Assembly (NCBI RefSeq): GCF_964059035.1 | Contig: NZ_OZ060380.1 | Location: forward strand, 1-64,000 | DNA: 64,000 bases | Source: Buchnera aphidicola (Periphyllus testudinaceus) | GTDB taxonomy: Bacteria > Pseudomonadota > Gammaproteobacteria > Enterobacterales > Enterobacteriaceae | Reading direction: 5' to 3' | Shown: positions 37,606 through 47,158 of the stretch, one piece after another | Layout of the letters: every line of letters begins with the position of its first letter | Numbering within the stretch: the stretch's first letter is position 1 | Notes under the pieces: generated by a model | What the model was told of the DNA's origin: nothing | What the model saw: the letters and a program-made list of their open reading frames with translations, nothing else | Databases searched by the model: none | Position numbers and translations under genes: made by a program

Positions 37606-37687
37606 TGGTGAGAGAAGGATTCGAACCTTCGAAGTCTATGACGTCAGATTTACAGTCTGCTCCCTTTGGCCGCTCGGGAATCTCACC
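37606..37687 (-). tRNA. tRNA-Tyr (GTA)
   Basis: An 82-base class II tRNA on the minus strand with a long variable arm, acceptor GGTGAGA/TCTCACC, anticodon GTA in CTGTAAA, T-loop TTCGAAT, discriminator A. No encoded CCA. Confidence 0.95.
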
Positions 37688-37720
37688 ATTTTTTTTTAAT
37701 ATTTCTTAAAATTTTTTTTA

Positions 37721-37793
<73 letters not shown>

Positions 37794-38144
37794 AAATTTA
37801 AAACATTATAAATTTATTAATTAGAATTTACAATAAAATTTTAATTTTATTTATATATTTTACTTTTTTTTTTTAAAAAAATCAAATGCTTAAAAAATTA
37901 TTTAAAAAAATAAAAAATTTTGTTAAGTGAATGAATTATTAATTTTTAATTATAAATTATTTATATAATATAATAAATTATATTTTTAATAAATAATTTA
38001 TAAATTAATTATATTTTTATATAAAATTTAAATTTTATATATAAAAAATAATTAGTAATTAATTTTTTAAATATTTTTTTATTTTAAGTTTGATAATAAA
38101 TTATTTATTTTTTTTTAATAATTTTTAATTATGAGAAAACTTTT
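37794..38144. other. 351-base gene-free stretch between the tRNA cluster and metF
   Basis: Apart from the tRNA promoter (37805-37833) no gene or remnant is visible. In E. coli murB (with birA and coaA) lies on this side of the tRNA cluster, and from memory Buchnera genomes with a cell wall keep murB here. A GAGAA ribosome-binding site for metF is at the right end. Confidence 0.6.
37805..37833 (-). promoter_or_regulatory. promoter of the tRNA-secE-nusG array
   Basis: On the minus strand TTGTAA (37833-37828) and a perfect TATAAT (37810-37805) are exactly 17 bases apart, with the -10 ending 11 bases before the tRNA-Thr (TGT) 5' end. This predicts a start about 5 bases before the tRNA. Confidence 0.5.
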
Positions 38145-39023
38145 ATGAAAGTATGTAAAAAAGAAATAGATTGTATTATAAAAAAAAAAAAAAATAATTT
38201 TAATAAAATAAATTTTTCTTTTGAAGTTTTTTTTTCTTCTAAAATTAATTTTGAAAAAAATTTTTTATTTTTTATAAATAAGTTAAGTATGTTAAATACA
38301 AATTTTATTTCTATCGTTCATAGTTCTAATGATAGAAATACAAAAAATATGTATAATTTTATTAATATTATTAAAAATTATACAAATATAGAATTAGCTC
38401 CTTATATGACATGTATAAATTTTAAGAATAAAGAATTAAAAAAAATTTCAATAAAATATAAAAAAAAAAAAATAAAACATATAATAGCATTATGTGGAGA
38501 TTCTATTTATAAAAATACAAAATTTCATTTTAATGCAATAAATTTAATTGTATTATTAAAAGAAATTTCAAATTTTTATATATCTGTTTTAGCTTATCCA
38601 GAAGTTCATCCAGAAGCAAAAAGTTCTCAATATGATTTGATAAATTTAAAAAATAAACTTGATTCTGGAGCAGATCAAGCAATTACTCAATTTTTTTTTG
38701 ATATTGAAAATTTTTTACGTTTTAGAGATAGATGTTCAGGAATAGGAATTAAAAAAAAAATTATTCCTGGAATACTTCCTATACAAGATTTTAATCAAGT
38801 ATATAAATTTTGTTTAATTTCAAATATATATGTTCCAAAATGGTTAAAAAATTTATATTTAAGATCAAACAATTTATATCAAAAAAATGATTTAATAGGA
38901 TTTAAAATTGCTGTAAATATGATAAAAGAATTATATAAAGAAGGTATTCGTGATTTTCATATTTATACTTTAAATAAATTAGATTTTTCTTATTCTATTT
39001 GTAATTCTATTAATTTAGATTAA
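38145..39023 (+). CDS. metF: 5,10-methylenetetrahydrofolate reductase
   Basis: MetF makes 5-methyl-tetrahydrofolate, the methyl donor for the last step of methionine synthesis, using FAD. The product has 292 residues (E. coli 296). Kept are the glutamate of the FEFFPP region (Glu27, in SFEVFF), the aspartate after the glycine in ALCGDS, AYPEVHPEAKS and ITQFFFD with the glutamine that binds folate. Changed are the FAD-contacting TYGANSGERDRT region, here shortened to HSSNDRN, and the arginine of RGD, here Cys. A 15-base A tract occupies codons 12 to 17 (38180-38194), in frame. No metE is seen in the window. Confidence 0.94.
   Translation: MKVCKKEIDCIIKKKKNNFNKINFSFEVFFSSKINFEKNFLFFINKLSMLNTNFISIVHSSNDRNTKNMYNFINIIKNYTNIELAPYMTCINFKNKELKKISIKYKKKKIKHIIALCGDSIYKNTKFHFNAINLIVLLKEISNFYISVLAYPEVHPEAKSSQYDLINLKNKLDSGADQAITQFFFDIENFLRFRDRCSGIGIKKKIIPGILPIQDFNQVYKFCLISNIYVPKWLKNLYLRSNNLYQKNDLIGFKIAVNMIKELYKEGIRDFHIYTLNKLDFSYSICNSINLD
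38180..38194 (+). repeat. 15-base poly-A tract in metF
   Basis: Fifteen consecutive A encode lysines 13-16 of MetF, with one A at each side belonging to neighbouring codons. The frame is intact as read and no alternative start lies soon after it. Confidence 0.92.
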
Positions 39024-39061
39024 AGATATTTTTATTGAAGATAAATTATTTTTAAAAAGTC

Positions 39062-39070
39062 TGATATAAT
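39062..39070 (+). promoter_or_regulatory. extended -10 promoter for argG-argH
   Basis: TGATATAAT is a perfect -10 (TATAAT, 39065-39070) preceded by TG one base upstream. No convincing -35 box is 17 bases before it, which extended -10 promoters can do without. It lies about 125 bases before the argG start. Confidence 0.42.
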
Positions 39071-39197
39071 AATTTTATATTAAATATAATTAAAAAATTT
39101 TTTATATTTATTTGTAAATAAAATAAAAAAATTTTTTAAAATATATTATTTTTAATAAAAAATAATTTTTCTTTTAATTTTGAGGTTTGTAAAAATT

Positions 39198-40397
39198 TTG
39201 AAAAAAAATACAGTTGTTTTAGCATATTCTGGAGGATTAGATACTTCAGCGATAATACCTTGGATTAAAGAAAATTACAATTTAGATATTTTTTCTTTAG
39301 TAATTGATATTGGTCAATCTAAAAATGATTTAAAAGGAATAAAACAAAAAGCTATAAAATCAGGATCAATTGGATGTAAAGTTCTTGATCTTAAAGAAGT
39401 ATTTGTAAAAGATTATATTTATCCTTTATTAAGAACTGGTGCTTTGTATGAAGGAAAATATTTTTTAGGAACAGCTATTGCTAGACCTATAATAGCAAAA
39501 GCTCAAATTGATTTTGCAAATAAAATTAATGCATTTGCTGTATCTCATGGAGCAACAGGTAAAGGAAATGATCAAATACGATTTGAAATTAATTATTCTT
39601 CGTTATCTCCTAAATTAAAAGTAATTGCACCTTGGAGAGAATGGAAATTTAAATCTCGAGAAGATCTTTTAAATTATTTACATAAAAAAAATATTTCTAC
39701 AAATGCTACTTTAAAAAAGATATATAGTAGAGATGAAAATATATGGCATATTTCAACAGAAGGAGGATTATTAGAAGATTTATGGAATGAGCCTACAGAA
39801 GAATGTTGGTCATGGACAAATAGCATAGAAAATGCTCCTAATAAACCGGAATATGTACATATAAAAATTAAAAATGGTTGTATTGTATCTATTAATAATA
39901 AAAATAGAACTCCTTTTCAATGTTTAAAAAAATTAAATAAAATTGGATCTATTCATGGAATAGGACGAGTAGATTTATTAGAAAATAGAATTATTGGATT
40001 AAAATCTAGAGGATGTTATGAAACTCCTGGTGGAACAATTATGAATGAAGCTATTCGTTCTATTGAACAATTAGTGTTAGATAGAGAATCTATGAAATGG
40101 AGATCTAAAATAGCTTTAGAAATGTCGCATATTGTTTATGAAGGACGATGGTTTTCTCCTCTTCGTTATGCTATTCAATCTTCTGCTGATAATTTATCTA
40201 AAATAATAACAGGAGAAGTAGTATTAAAATTACATAAAGGTAATGTAATTGCAGTTAAAAAAAGATCTATAAATTCTCTTTATTCAAAATCTTATTCTAC
40301 TTTTGGAAAAGATTCTGTTTATAAACAATCTGATGCTACTGGTTTTATTAATCTTTTTTCATTGTCTTCTAAAATTAGAGCAATTAAAAAAAAATAA
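39198..40397 (+). CDS. argG: argininosuccinate synthase, non-ATG start
   Basis: ArgG joins citrulline and aspartate at the cost of ATP. It is of the shorter ArgG type, 399 residues if begun here. The ATP motif [10 protein letters not shown] starts about nine residues in, and GATGKGNDQ and the GRVDLLENR block follow. There is no ATG before the motif. The GAGG ribosome-binding site (39182-39185) rules out the TTG at 39180 and leaves TTG 39198 (used here) or ATT 39195. It is followed after 61 bases by argH. The earlier arginine genes argE, argC and argB, expected near here, are absent. Confidence 0.93.
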   Translation: MKKNTVVLAYSGGLDTSAIIPWIKENYNLDIFSLVIDIGQSKNDLKGIKQKAIKSGSIGCKVLDLKEVFVKDYIYPLLRTGALYEGKYFLGTAIARPIIAKAQIDFANKINAFAVSHGATGKGNDQIRFEINYSSLSPKLKVIAPWREWKFKSREDLLNYLHKKNISTNATLKKIYSRDENIWHISTEGGLLEDLWNEPTEECWSWTNSIENAPNKPEYVHIKIKNGCIVSINNKNRTPFQCLKKLNKIGSIHGIGRVDLLENRIIGLKSRGCYETPGGTIMNEAIRSIEQLVLDRESMKWRSKIALEMSHIVYEGRWFSPLRYAIQSSADNLSKIITGEVVLKLHKGNVIAVKKRSINSLYSKSYSTFGKDSVYKQSDATGFINLFSLSSKIRAIKKK

Positions 40398-40458
40398 TTA
40401 TTTTTTGTATTTAAATTTATATTTCATTTTTATAAAAAATTTTGTGGAAAACAAATAT

Positions 40459-41853
40459 ATGGCTCTTTGGGGTGGAAGGTTTTTAAAGAAACAAAATTCT
40501 TTTTTTAAAAAATTTAATAATTCTTTAAAAATAGATTTTATTTTAGTTAAAGAAGATATTTTTGGATCTATAGCATGGTCTAAAATATTATTAGATAGTA
40601 AAATAATTACAGAAGATGAACAAAAAAAGTTAGAAACATCTTTAAATATAATATATTCGGAAATAAAAAATACACCAAAAAAAATATTGTTAAGTAATTC
40701 TGAAGATATTCATTCATGGGTAGAACAGAAATTAATTTATATGTTAGGAGATGTTGGAAAAAAACTTCATACTGGAAGAAGTAGAAATGATCAAATTGCT
40801 ACAGATTTAAGATTATGGTGTAAAAAAGAAATTCATAAACTTAAAAAAAGTATTATAAATTTTCAAAAATCTTTAATAACTCTATCTGAAAAATATTTTT
40901 CTATTATTATTCCTGGATATACTCATTTACAACGAGCTCAGCCGATTATATTTTCTCATTGGTGTTTAGCGTATTTTGAAATGATACAAAGAGATTTTGA
41001 TCGATTAAAAGATTGTTTACAAAGAATAGATATTAGTCCGTTAGGTTCAGGAGCTTTAGCAGGAACAGGGTGGAAAATTGATAGAAAAAAATTGGCTAAT
41101 TTTATGAATTTTTCTAAAGAAAGTAATAATAGTTTAGATAGTGTTTCAGATAGAGATTATGTTGTAGAATTATTATCTATAGCTTCTATTGGAATGATGC
41201 ATTTATCTCGATTTTCTGAGGATTTAATATTTTTTAATTCTGGTGAATGTAATTTTATTGAATTATCAGATAAAGTAACTTCAGGGTCTTCATTAATGCC
41301 TCAAAAAAAAAATCCAGATTCATTAGAATTAATTCGAGGAAAAACTGGTCGTGTATATGGTTCTTTAATAAATATTTTAGTTTTATTAAAAGGATTACCT
41401 TTATCTTATAATAAGGATATGCAAGAAGATAAAGAAGGATTGTTTGATTCTTTAGAGACATGGAGAATGTGTTTAAAGATGTCTAAAATAGTTTTATTAG
41501 GATTAAAATTAAATAAAAATATTTGTAAAAAATCAGCAGAATCTGGTTATTCGAATGCTACTGATTTAGCAGATTATTTAGTTCGTAAAGGTATAAGTTT
41601 TAGAGAATCTCATGATATTTCTGGAAAAATAGTTTTGCATGCAATTAATAATAATAAATCTTTATCAGAATTAAGTTTGTTAGATTATCAAAGTTTTTGT
41701 GTGTTAATTGAAAATGATATATATAAGTATATAGTTTTAAAAAATTGTTTAAATCAAAAAAATTCTAAAGGAGGAACAGCTCCTGAAAAAGTTTTATCTG
41801 AAATTCAAAAAAATAAAAAAATAATTTTTAATAATATTAATTTAATGAATTAA
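40459..41853 (+). CDS. argH: argininosuccinate lyase
   Basis: Splits argininosuccinate into arginine and fumarate. I start at ATG 40459 (MALWGGRF, as in E. coli MALWGGRF) rather than the upstream in-frame ATG, which would overlap argG by about 95 bases. The product has 464 residues (E. coli 457). HTGRSRNDQ (about 110), the family signature [12 protein letters not shown] with the catalytic serine, and [10 protein letters not shown] are present. With argG it gives the last two steps of arginine synthesis. Confidence 0.97.
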   Translation: MALWGGRFLKKQNSFFKKFNNSLKIDFILVKEDIFGSIAWSKILLDSKIITEDEQKKLETSLNIIYSEIKNTPKKILLSNSEDIHSWVEQKLIYMLGDVGKKLHTGRSRNDQIATDLRLWCKKEIHKLKKSIINFQKSLITLSEKYFSIIIPGYTHLQRAQPIIFSHWCLAYFEMIQRDFDRLKDCLQRIDISPLGSGALAGTGWKIDRKKLANFMNFSKESNNSLDSVSDRDYVVELLSIASIGMMHLSRFSEDLIFFNSGECNFIELSDKVTSGSSLMPQKKNPDSLELIRGKTGRVYGSLINILVLLKGLPLSYNKDMQEDKEGLFDSLETWRMCLKMSKIVLLGLKLNKNICKKSAESGYSNATDLADYLVRKGISFRESHDISGKIVLHAINNNKSLSELSLLDYQSFCVLIENDIYKYIVLKNCLNQKNSKGGTAPEKVLSEIQKNKKIIFNNINLMN

Positions 41854-41937
41854 TTTAATATTATAATTATAAAATATTTATATATTTTTTTAAAAAAAAT
41901 AAGTATTTTTTATTTATAACAATTAAAAGGATAAGAG

Positions 41938-42369
41938 GTGAATAATTTTTTATATTTTTTTCATCAACATTTGTTTATTTTTTTTATATGGTTTATGTTA
42001 TTTTTTTTAATAATATCTACATCAATTAAAAATTTTTTTATAAAATCTATATTTATAGATATTTATTATTTTGTTTTTTTAATAAATAAAAAAAAATCTT
42101 TTGTAATAGATACTCGATCTAAAAAACATTTTTTATTAGGTCATATTCCTTATTCTGTAAATATTCCATTTAAAAAAATTTATAATTTTGATATAAAAAA
42201 ATTATCTCTTTCAAAAAATACAAGAATAATTTTTATTTCTTATTCTAATGTTTCTTTAAATAATTATATAGAAATTTTTAATAAATTAGGTTTTAATAGA
42301 TTATATATATTGAATAATGGTTTAGATGATTGGAATATTAAGAATTTACCATTAATTTATAAAAAATAA
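41938..42369 (+). CDS. yibN: YibN-like membrane-anchored rhodanese-fold protein
   Basis: Function not established. The product has 143 residues, as in E. coli YibN. One N-terminal membrane helix (about 8-30) is followed by a rhodanese fold with IDTRSKKHFLLGHIPYSVNIP. The position where active rhodaneses have cysteine reads ISYSN here; E. coli YibN also lacks that cysteine, so sulfur-transfer activity is doubtful. It uses GTG as start, with AAGG seven bases before. It precedes secB, the same neighbour as in E. coli. Confidence 0.88.
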   Translation: MNNFLYFFHQHLFIFFIWFMLFFLIISTSIKNFFIKSIFIDIYYFVFLINKKKSFVIDTRSKKHFLLGHIPYSVNIPFKKIYNFDIKKLSLSKNTRIIFISYSNVSLNNYIEIFNKLGFNRLYILNNGLDDWNIKNLPLIYKK

Positions 42370-42444
42370 TTTTTTGAAAATTATTTTTTATTTTTAGGTT
42401 GAGTTAAATAGAATAAAAAATAAATAATTGATAGGATGTAATTA

Positions 42445-42903
42445 ATGTTTGGAAAAAAAATAAAAAAAAAAGATGATACAGTAATTTTTCAGATTCAAAA
42501 AATTTATATTAAAGATGTTTCATTTGAATCTCCGCATTCTCCAAATATTTTTAAAGAAACTTGGAATCCAAAAATTTCTTGTGATTTAAATAATATATTT
42601 AATAAATTAAAAGAATTTTTATTTGAAGTTACTTTACGAGTAATAGTCAAAGTTCATATTAATTTTAAATTAGTATTTTTATGCGAGGTTCATCAATCAG
42701 GAATTTTTTATATTAAAGGTTTATCTGATAAAAAACTTCTTTATTGTTTAGGAGTTTATTGTCCTGATATTTTATTTCCTTATGTTAGAGAATGCGTATC
42801 TAGTTTGACTTCTCGAGGAGGTTTTCCTAATTTAAATTTAGATCCTGTAAATTTTGATACTATTTTTAAAAAAAACAATGAAAATAAAGATTTACTTAAA
42901 TAA
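42445..42903 (+). CDS. secB: protein export chaperone SecB
   Basis: SecB is a tetrameric cytosolic chaperone that keeps precursors unfolded and passes them to SecA. The product has 152 residues (E. coli 155). Typical blocks: FQIQKIYIKDVSFESPHSP near the N-terminus, and CPDILFPYVRECVSSLTSRGGFP with the SecA-contacting part. It converges on rpoD across the hairpin at 42956-42987. Confidence 0.96.
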   Translation: MFGKKIKKKDDTVIFQIQKIYIKDVSFESPHSPNIFKETWNPKISCDLNNIFNKLKEFLFEVTLRVIVKVHINFKLVFLCEVHQSGIFYIKGLSDKKLLYCLGVYCPDILFPYVRECVSSLTSRGGFPNLNLDPVNFDTIFKKNNENKDLLK

Positions 42904-42955
42904 AAATTTTTTATTGTTTTTAAAAAAATTTTTGAAATTAATTTAATTATTTTTT

Positions 42956-42987
42956 GTTAACAATAATTGGAGTAAATTATTGTTAAC
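42956..42987. terminator. inverted repeat between convergent secB and rpoD
   Basis: GTTAACAATAATT and AATTATTGTTAAC form a perfect 13-bp stem with the loop GGAGTA, midway in the 115-base gap between the two stops. A shared terminator is the likely role, though no long T-run follows. Confidence 0.55.
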
Positions 42988-43018
42988 GATATTTTTAAAA
43001 TAAATATAATTAATATTT

Positions 43019-44860
43019 TTAATCGTCTAAAAAACTTTTTAAAATTTCTGATCTACTAGGATGTCTGAGTTTTCTTAAAGCTTTAGCTTCTATTTGTCGT
43101 ATTCTTTCTCTGGTAACATCAAATTGTTTTCCAACTTCTTCTAATGTATGATCTGTATTCATATCAATTCCAAATCTCATTCTTAAAACTTTTGCTTCTC
43201 TTGGAGTGAGCCCGGAAAGTATATTATTAGTAGCATTTTTTAAACTTTTTGATGTTGCAGAATCTAAAGGTAATTCTAAAGTAGTATCTTCAATAAAGTC
43301 TCCTAAATGCGAGTCTTCATCATCTCCAATAGGAGTTTCCATAGATATTGGTTCTTTTGCTATTTTTAAAACTTTTCTAATTTTTTCTTCAGAAATAAAC
43401 ATTTTTTCTGATAATTCTTCAGGTGTAGGCTCTCTTCCAATTTCTTGTAATATTTGTCTTGATATTCTATTAAGTTTATTAATTGTTTCAATCATATGTA
43501 CAGGTATTCTTATAGTTCTTGCTTGATCTGCAATAGATCTTGTTATAGCTTGTCTAATCCACCATGTTGCATAAGTTGAAAATTTATAACCTCTTTTATA
43601 TTCAAATTTGTCTACAGCTTTCATTAATCCAATATTTCCTTCTTGTATTAGATCTAGAAATTGAAGTCCTCTGTTAGTATATTTTTTTGCAATAGATATA
43701 ACTAATCTAAGATTAGCTTCTACCATTTCTTTTTTTGCAAAATTAGTTTTTTTTTCTCCAATTATAATTTTTCTATTTATTTCTTTTATTTGATTAATAG
43801 AAAGATTTATTTTTTTTTCTATTTTTAATAATTTATTTATTCTATATGTAATTTTTTTTTTTATTTTTTTTAATTTTTTTGACCAAGTTTTATTCATGTT
43901 TTTTGCTTTTTTAAACCATTTTATATTAGCTTCGTTTCCTAAATATATTTTTATAAATGTTTTTTTTGGCATTTTACATTTTTTTATACATTCTTTCATG
44001 AGTATACTTTCTTGAAATCTTATTTTTTTCATGATTAAACGTAAATTTTTTATTAAATGATTAAATTTTTTAGGTGCTAATCGAAATTGTTTAAAAATTT
44101 TAGATAATTTTTTTATTTCTTTTATTGAGTCTATATGATTTCGTTTTTTTTTGTTAACTGTTTTTTTGGTTAAGATATATTGATCTCTTAATTCTGAAAA
44201 TTTTTTTTTTGCTAGTTTTTTATCTATTTTGTCTTCTTCTAAGTTTTTATTATTTTTTGTATTTATATTTTTTTGTTTTAATTCTATAAAATTGTAATAG
44301 GAATTATTATTTTTAATTGAATTTTTACAAGTATATTCTATATTTTTGTCTATAAATCCTGTAATTACTTCAGATATTTTAATTTTTCCAGATTGAATTT
44401 GTTCATATTGTTCTAAAAGATATTTAACGGATTTAGGATATTTTGAAATAGAAGATTGAATTTGTTTTATTCCATTTTCTATTTTTTTTGCTATTTTTAT
44501 TTCACCTTTTCTGGTTAATAATTCAACAGTACCCATTTCTCTCATATACATTCTAATAGGATCTGTGGTTCGAACTAATTCTGTTTCTACATTTGATAAA
44601 ACTTGTGTGACTGCTTCTACAGTATCTTCATCAGAATCGTTATTATTTCTTGAGTTATTTAAAATTAAATCGTCTGAATCAGGTGCATTTTCTACTACTT
44701 GAATTCCCATATCACGAATCATGTGAATTATATTTTTAATTTGTTCGGAATCAATCATATCTTCTGGTAAATGATCATTAATCTCAGCAAAAGTTAGAAA
44801 TCCTTGCTCTTTACCATAAGTAATAAGCGATTTGAGCTGTGATTTTGGTTTTTGACCCAT
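43019..44860 (-). CDS. rpoD: housekeeping sigma factor RpoD (sigma-70)
   Basis: The main promoter-recognition factor. The product has 613 residues, exactly as in E. coli. Region 1.1 ([22 protein letters not shown]) and region 1.2 ([21 protein letters not shown]) are well kept; the non-conserved region between 1.2 and 2.1 is lysine-rich; regions 2 to 4 are nearly unchanged, including [20 protein letters not shown] and the final helix-turn-helix. It ends the rpsU-dnaG-rpoD operon, 132 bases after dnaG. Confidence 0.98.
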   Translation of the reverse strand: MGQKPKSQLKSLITYGKEQGFLTFAEINDHLPEDMIDSEQIKNIIHMIRDMGIQVVENAPDSDDLILNNSRNNNDSDEDTVEAVTQVLSNVETELVRTTDPIRMYMREMGTVELLTRKGEIKIAKKIENGIKQIQSSISKYPKSVKYLLEQYEQIQSGKIKISEVITGFIDKNIEYTCKNSIKNNNSYYNFIELKQKNINTKNNKNLEEDKIDKKLAKKKFSELRDQYILTKKTVNKKKRNHIDSIKEIKKLSKIFKQFRLAPKKFNHLIKNLRLIMKKIRFQESILMKECIKKCKMPKKTFIKIYLGNEANIKWFKKAKNMNKTWSKKLKKIKKKITYRINKLLKIEKKINLSINQIKEINRKIIIGEKKTNFAKKEMVEANLRLVISIAKKYTNRGLQFLDLIQEGNIGLMKAVDKFEYKRGYKFSTYATWWIRQAITRSIADQARTIRIPVHMIETINKLNRISRQILQEIGREPTPEELSEKMFISEEKIRKVLKIAKEPISMETPIGDDEDSHLGDFIEDTTLELPLDSATSKSLKNATNNILSGLTPREAKVLRMRFGIDMNTDHTLEEVGKQFDVTRERIRQIEAKALRKLRHPSRSEILKSFLDD

Positions 44861-44992
44861 AAGATAATATCCATTTTATGAATTTAAATTAAATAATGAA
44901 TTGTTGTAAATTATATTTAGATTTAAATAAATTTTTTATGTTAAAAAATTTATTTTTAAAAAAATATATTAGTTTTTAAAATTTTTATTTTT

Positions 44993-46732
44993 TTATTTTA
45001 AGTTTATTAATTTTTTATTTATTTTCCAAAGTTTTTTTTTTTCATTATTATCTAATCCTATTTTTTTTTCTTTTAATATCATTTTTTCAATTTTTTTATT
45101 TAAAAATTTTTTATTTAAATAAGTTAATATTTCTAAAAAAGTTTTTTTTATTTTTTTTTGAGATATCATATTTTCCCATTTAGCCAAATATTTTAAAATA
45201 TGATATATTTTTTTTTTTCTATATTGTTCTAATAAAATTCCAGTATTAAGATTTTTATTTTTATTACATATTTTTATTATATTTAAAAATATTTTCATTC
45301 CTTTTTTTTTTTTGTTTAAAAATTTTAAATAATTTTTAGTTAATTTGTATAATTTAGGATTTTGAATAATTAAACTAATTAATACTCTCATTAAACTATA
45401 TTTTTTTTCTTTTTTTAAATTAATATGTGTATGTTTATAAAATATTTTTTTTAAAGAATATTCGTCTAATATTCCAATTTTTTTTCCTAGATATTTATAT
45501 AAAAAAAATTTATATGTTTTACTTGGAATCTTATTAATTAAAGAGATAGAATAATAAATAAAATTTTTTTTTCCTTCTACTGTATTAATGTTGTATTTTT
45601 TTATAAGCTCTTGAAATAGATATTTTGACATACAAATTGATTTTTTAATTCTTTTTTTAAAAAGTTTAGCACCTTCTTTTTTAATAATTGAATCTGGATC
45701 TTCATTTTTTGGAAGAAAAATAAATTTAATTGATCTTTTTCCATATAAAAATGGTAAAGATTTAATAAGGGTTTTCCATGATGCATTTTTTCCAGCTTGA
45801 TCTCCATCATAGCAAAATATAATAGTTTTAGTAATGTTAAACAAAATTTTTATATGATTTTCTGTATATGCTGTTCCTAGAATAGAAACTGAATTATAGA
45901 TTTTAAACTGAGTTAATGAAATAACATCAAAATATCCTTCTACAACTATTAAATATTTTATTTTTCTTATTTTTTTTTTTATTTCATATAATCCATAAAT
46001 TTGTTTTTTTTTATGAAATATTTCTGTTTCAGGAGAATTTATATATTTTGGAATTTTTTTTTTTAATGTTCGTCCTCCAAATCCGTTTATTCTTCCATGT
46101 TTATCTCGAATTGGAAAAATTATTCTATGATTAAATCTATTATATATTTTTCCTGAATAATTAATTTTTATAATTCCTGCTTTAATTAAATCTTTTTTTT
46201 TAAAATTTTTTAATTGAGTTTTTAATATTTTTTTCATTGCTAATGGATTTGAATATCCTATTAGAAATAAATTTAATATTTTTGAATTAATTCCTCTTTT
46301 TTTTATATATTTTATTGCTTTTTTAGAATTTTTATTAATAAAATTTTTATAATATATATTAGAAATATTATCCATTAAATGATATAAGTTTTTTTTTATA
46401 TTATATTTTTTTTTTATTTCAAAATTATTATTTTGATATGGAATACAAACATTATTTAAAATTGATAATTCTTCAATAGATTCTACGAATGTTAAACCGT
46501 CATAATTAATTAAAAAATCAATTACATTTCCATGAGAATTACATCCGAAACAGTGATAAAATTGTTTTTCATAACTTACAATAAATGAAGGGGTTTTTTC
46601 TTCATGAAATGGGCATTTAGTTTGATAATTTCTTCCTGTTTTTTTTAAAGAGATTTTAGATTTTATTAAGTCAACAATATTTGTTTGTAATATTAATTCA
46701 TTAATAAAGTATTTTGGAATTTTTCCAGTCAT
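44993..46732 (-). CDS. dnaG: DNA primase
   Basis: Makes RNA primers for replication. The product has 579 residues (E. coli 581). The zinc-binding CHC2 domain is intact (Cys40, His43, Cys61, Cys64), and the TOPRIM core has VVEGYFDVISL and CYDGDQAG. The C-terminal DnaB-binding domain (from about residue 430) is poorly conserved and strongly basic. It is the middle gene of the macromolecular synthesis operon. Confidence 0.96.
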   Translation of the reverse strand: MTGKIPKYFINELILQTNIVDLIKSKISLKKTGRNYQTKCPFHEEKTPSFIVSYEKQFYHCFGCNSHGNVIDFLINYDGLTFVESIEELSILNNVCIPYQNNNFEIKKKYNIKKNLYHLMDNISNIYYKNFINKNSKKAIKYIKKRGINSKILNLFLIGYSNPLAMKKILKTQLKNFKKKDLIKAGIIKINYSGKIYNRFNHRIIFPIRDKHGRINGFGGRTLKKKIPKYINSPETEIFHKKKQIYGLYEIKKKIRKIKYLIVVEGYFDVISLTQFKIYNSVSILGTAYTENHIKILFNITKTIIFCYDGDQAGKNASWKTLIKSLPFLYGKRSIKFIFLPKNEDPDSIIKKEGAKLFKKRIKKSICMSKYLFQELIKKYNINTVEGKKNFIYYSISLINKIPSKTYKFFLYKYLGKKIGILDEYSLKKIFYKHTHINLKKEKKYSLMRVLISLIIQNPKLYKLTKNYLKFLNKKKKGMKIFLNIIKICNKNKNLNTGILLEQYRKKKIYHILKYLAKWENMISQKKIKKTFLEILTYLNKKFLNKKIEKMILKEKKIGLDNNEKKKLWKINKKLINLK

Positions 46733-46774
46733 ATTTTTTTAAAAGTTATATTTTTATATATAAAATTTATTATT

Positions 46775-46801
46775 ACCGTTCGTATTTAAAATATGAACGG
46801 T
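46775..46801 (-). terminator. hairpin between rpsU and dnaG
   Basis: ACCGTTCGTATT and AATATGAACGGT form a 12-bp stem with one wobble pair and a 3-base loop. E. coli has the partial terminator T1 at exactly this place, which keeps primase levels below S21. A weak T-rich tail follows on the minus strand. Confidence 0.6.
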
Positions 46802-46827
46802 TTTAATAATATTTTTATAAAAATTTG

Positions 46828-47043
46828 TTAATATAATCTAATTCTTTTTAGATTTTCTCTGCATAATTTTTTTGTTAGTCTTTTAATTGCAGAAGCTCTT
46901 GCTCTTTTTCTTTCTGTAGTTGGTTTTTCATAACATTCACGTCTACGAATTTCTGCTAAAATTCCAGCTTTTTCACAAGATCTTTTAAATCGTCTAAGTG
47001 CAACATCAAATGGTTCGTTTTCACGTACTTTTATTATAGGCAT
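46828..47043 (-). CDS. rpsU: 30S ribosomal protein S21
   Basis: Small basic ribosomal protein; 71 residues, as in E. coli. It opens [20 protein letters not shown] and has [15 protein letters not shown] in the middle, nearly identical to E. coli. It is the first gene of rpsU-dnaG-rpoD and is divergent from tsaD, as in E. coli. Confidence 0.98.
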   Translation of the reverse strand: MPIIKVRENEPFDVALRRFKRSCEKAGILAEIRRRECYEKPTTERKRARASAIKRLTKKLCRENLKRIRLY

Positions 47044-47158
47044 TTTTTTTCTTTTTTTTTTTGAGATTTATTTTATAAAATATTATAGAACAGTTTATCA
47101 AATTTATAAATTTAAATCAGTTATATTAAAAAATATTTATATTTTAGGAATAATATAT

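Noticed and set aside
37385..37699. Open frames on both strands over the tRNA cluster
   Set aside because: They run through four well-formed tRNA genes; the peptides are translations of tRNA sequence.
40303..40458. N-terminal extension of argH by 52 residues
   Set aside because: It overlaps the end of argG, is not conserved, and the ATG at 40459 gives the normal MALWGGRF start.
41938..42369. Inactive rhodanese as sign of decay in yibN
   Set aside because: E. coli YibN also lacks the catalytic cysteine, so its absence is normal for the family.
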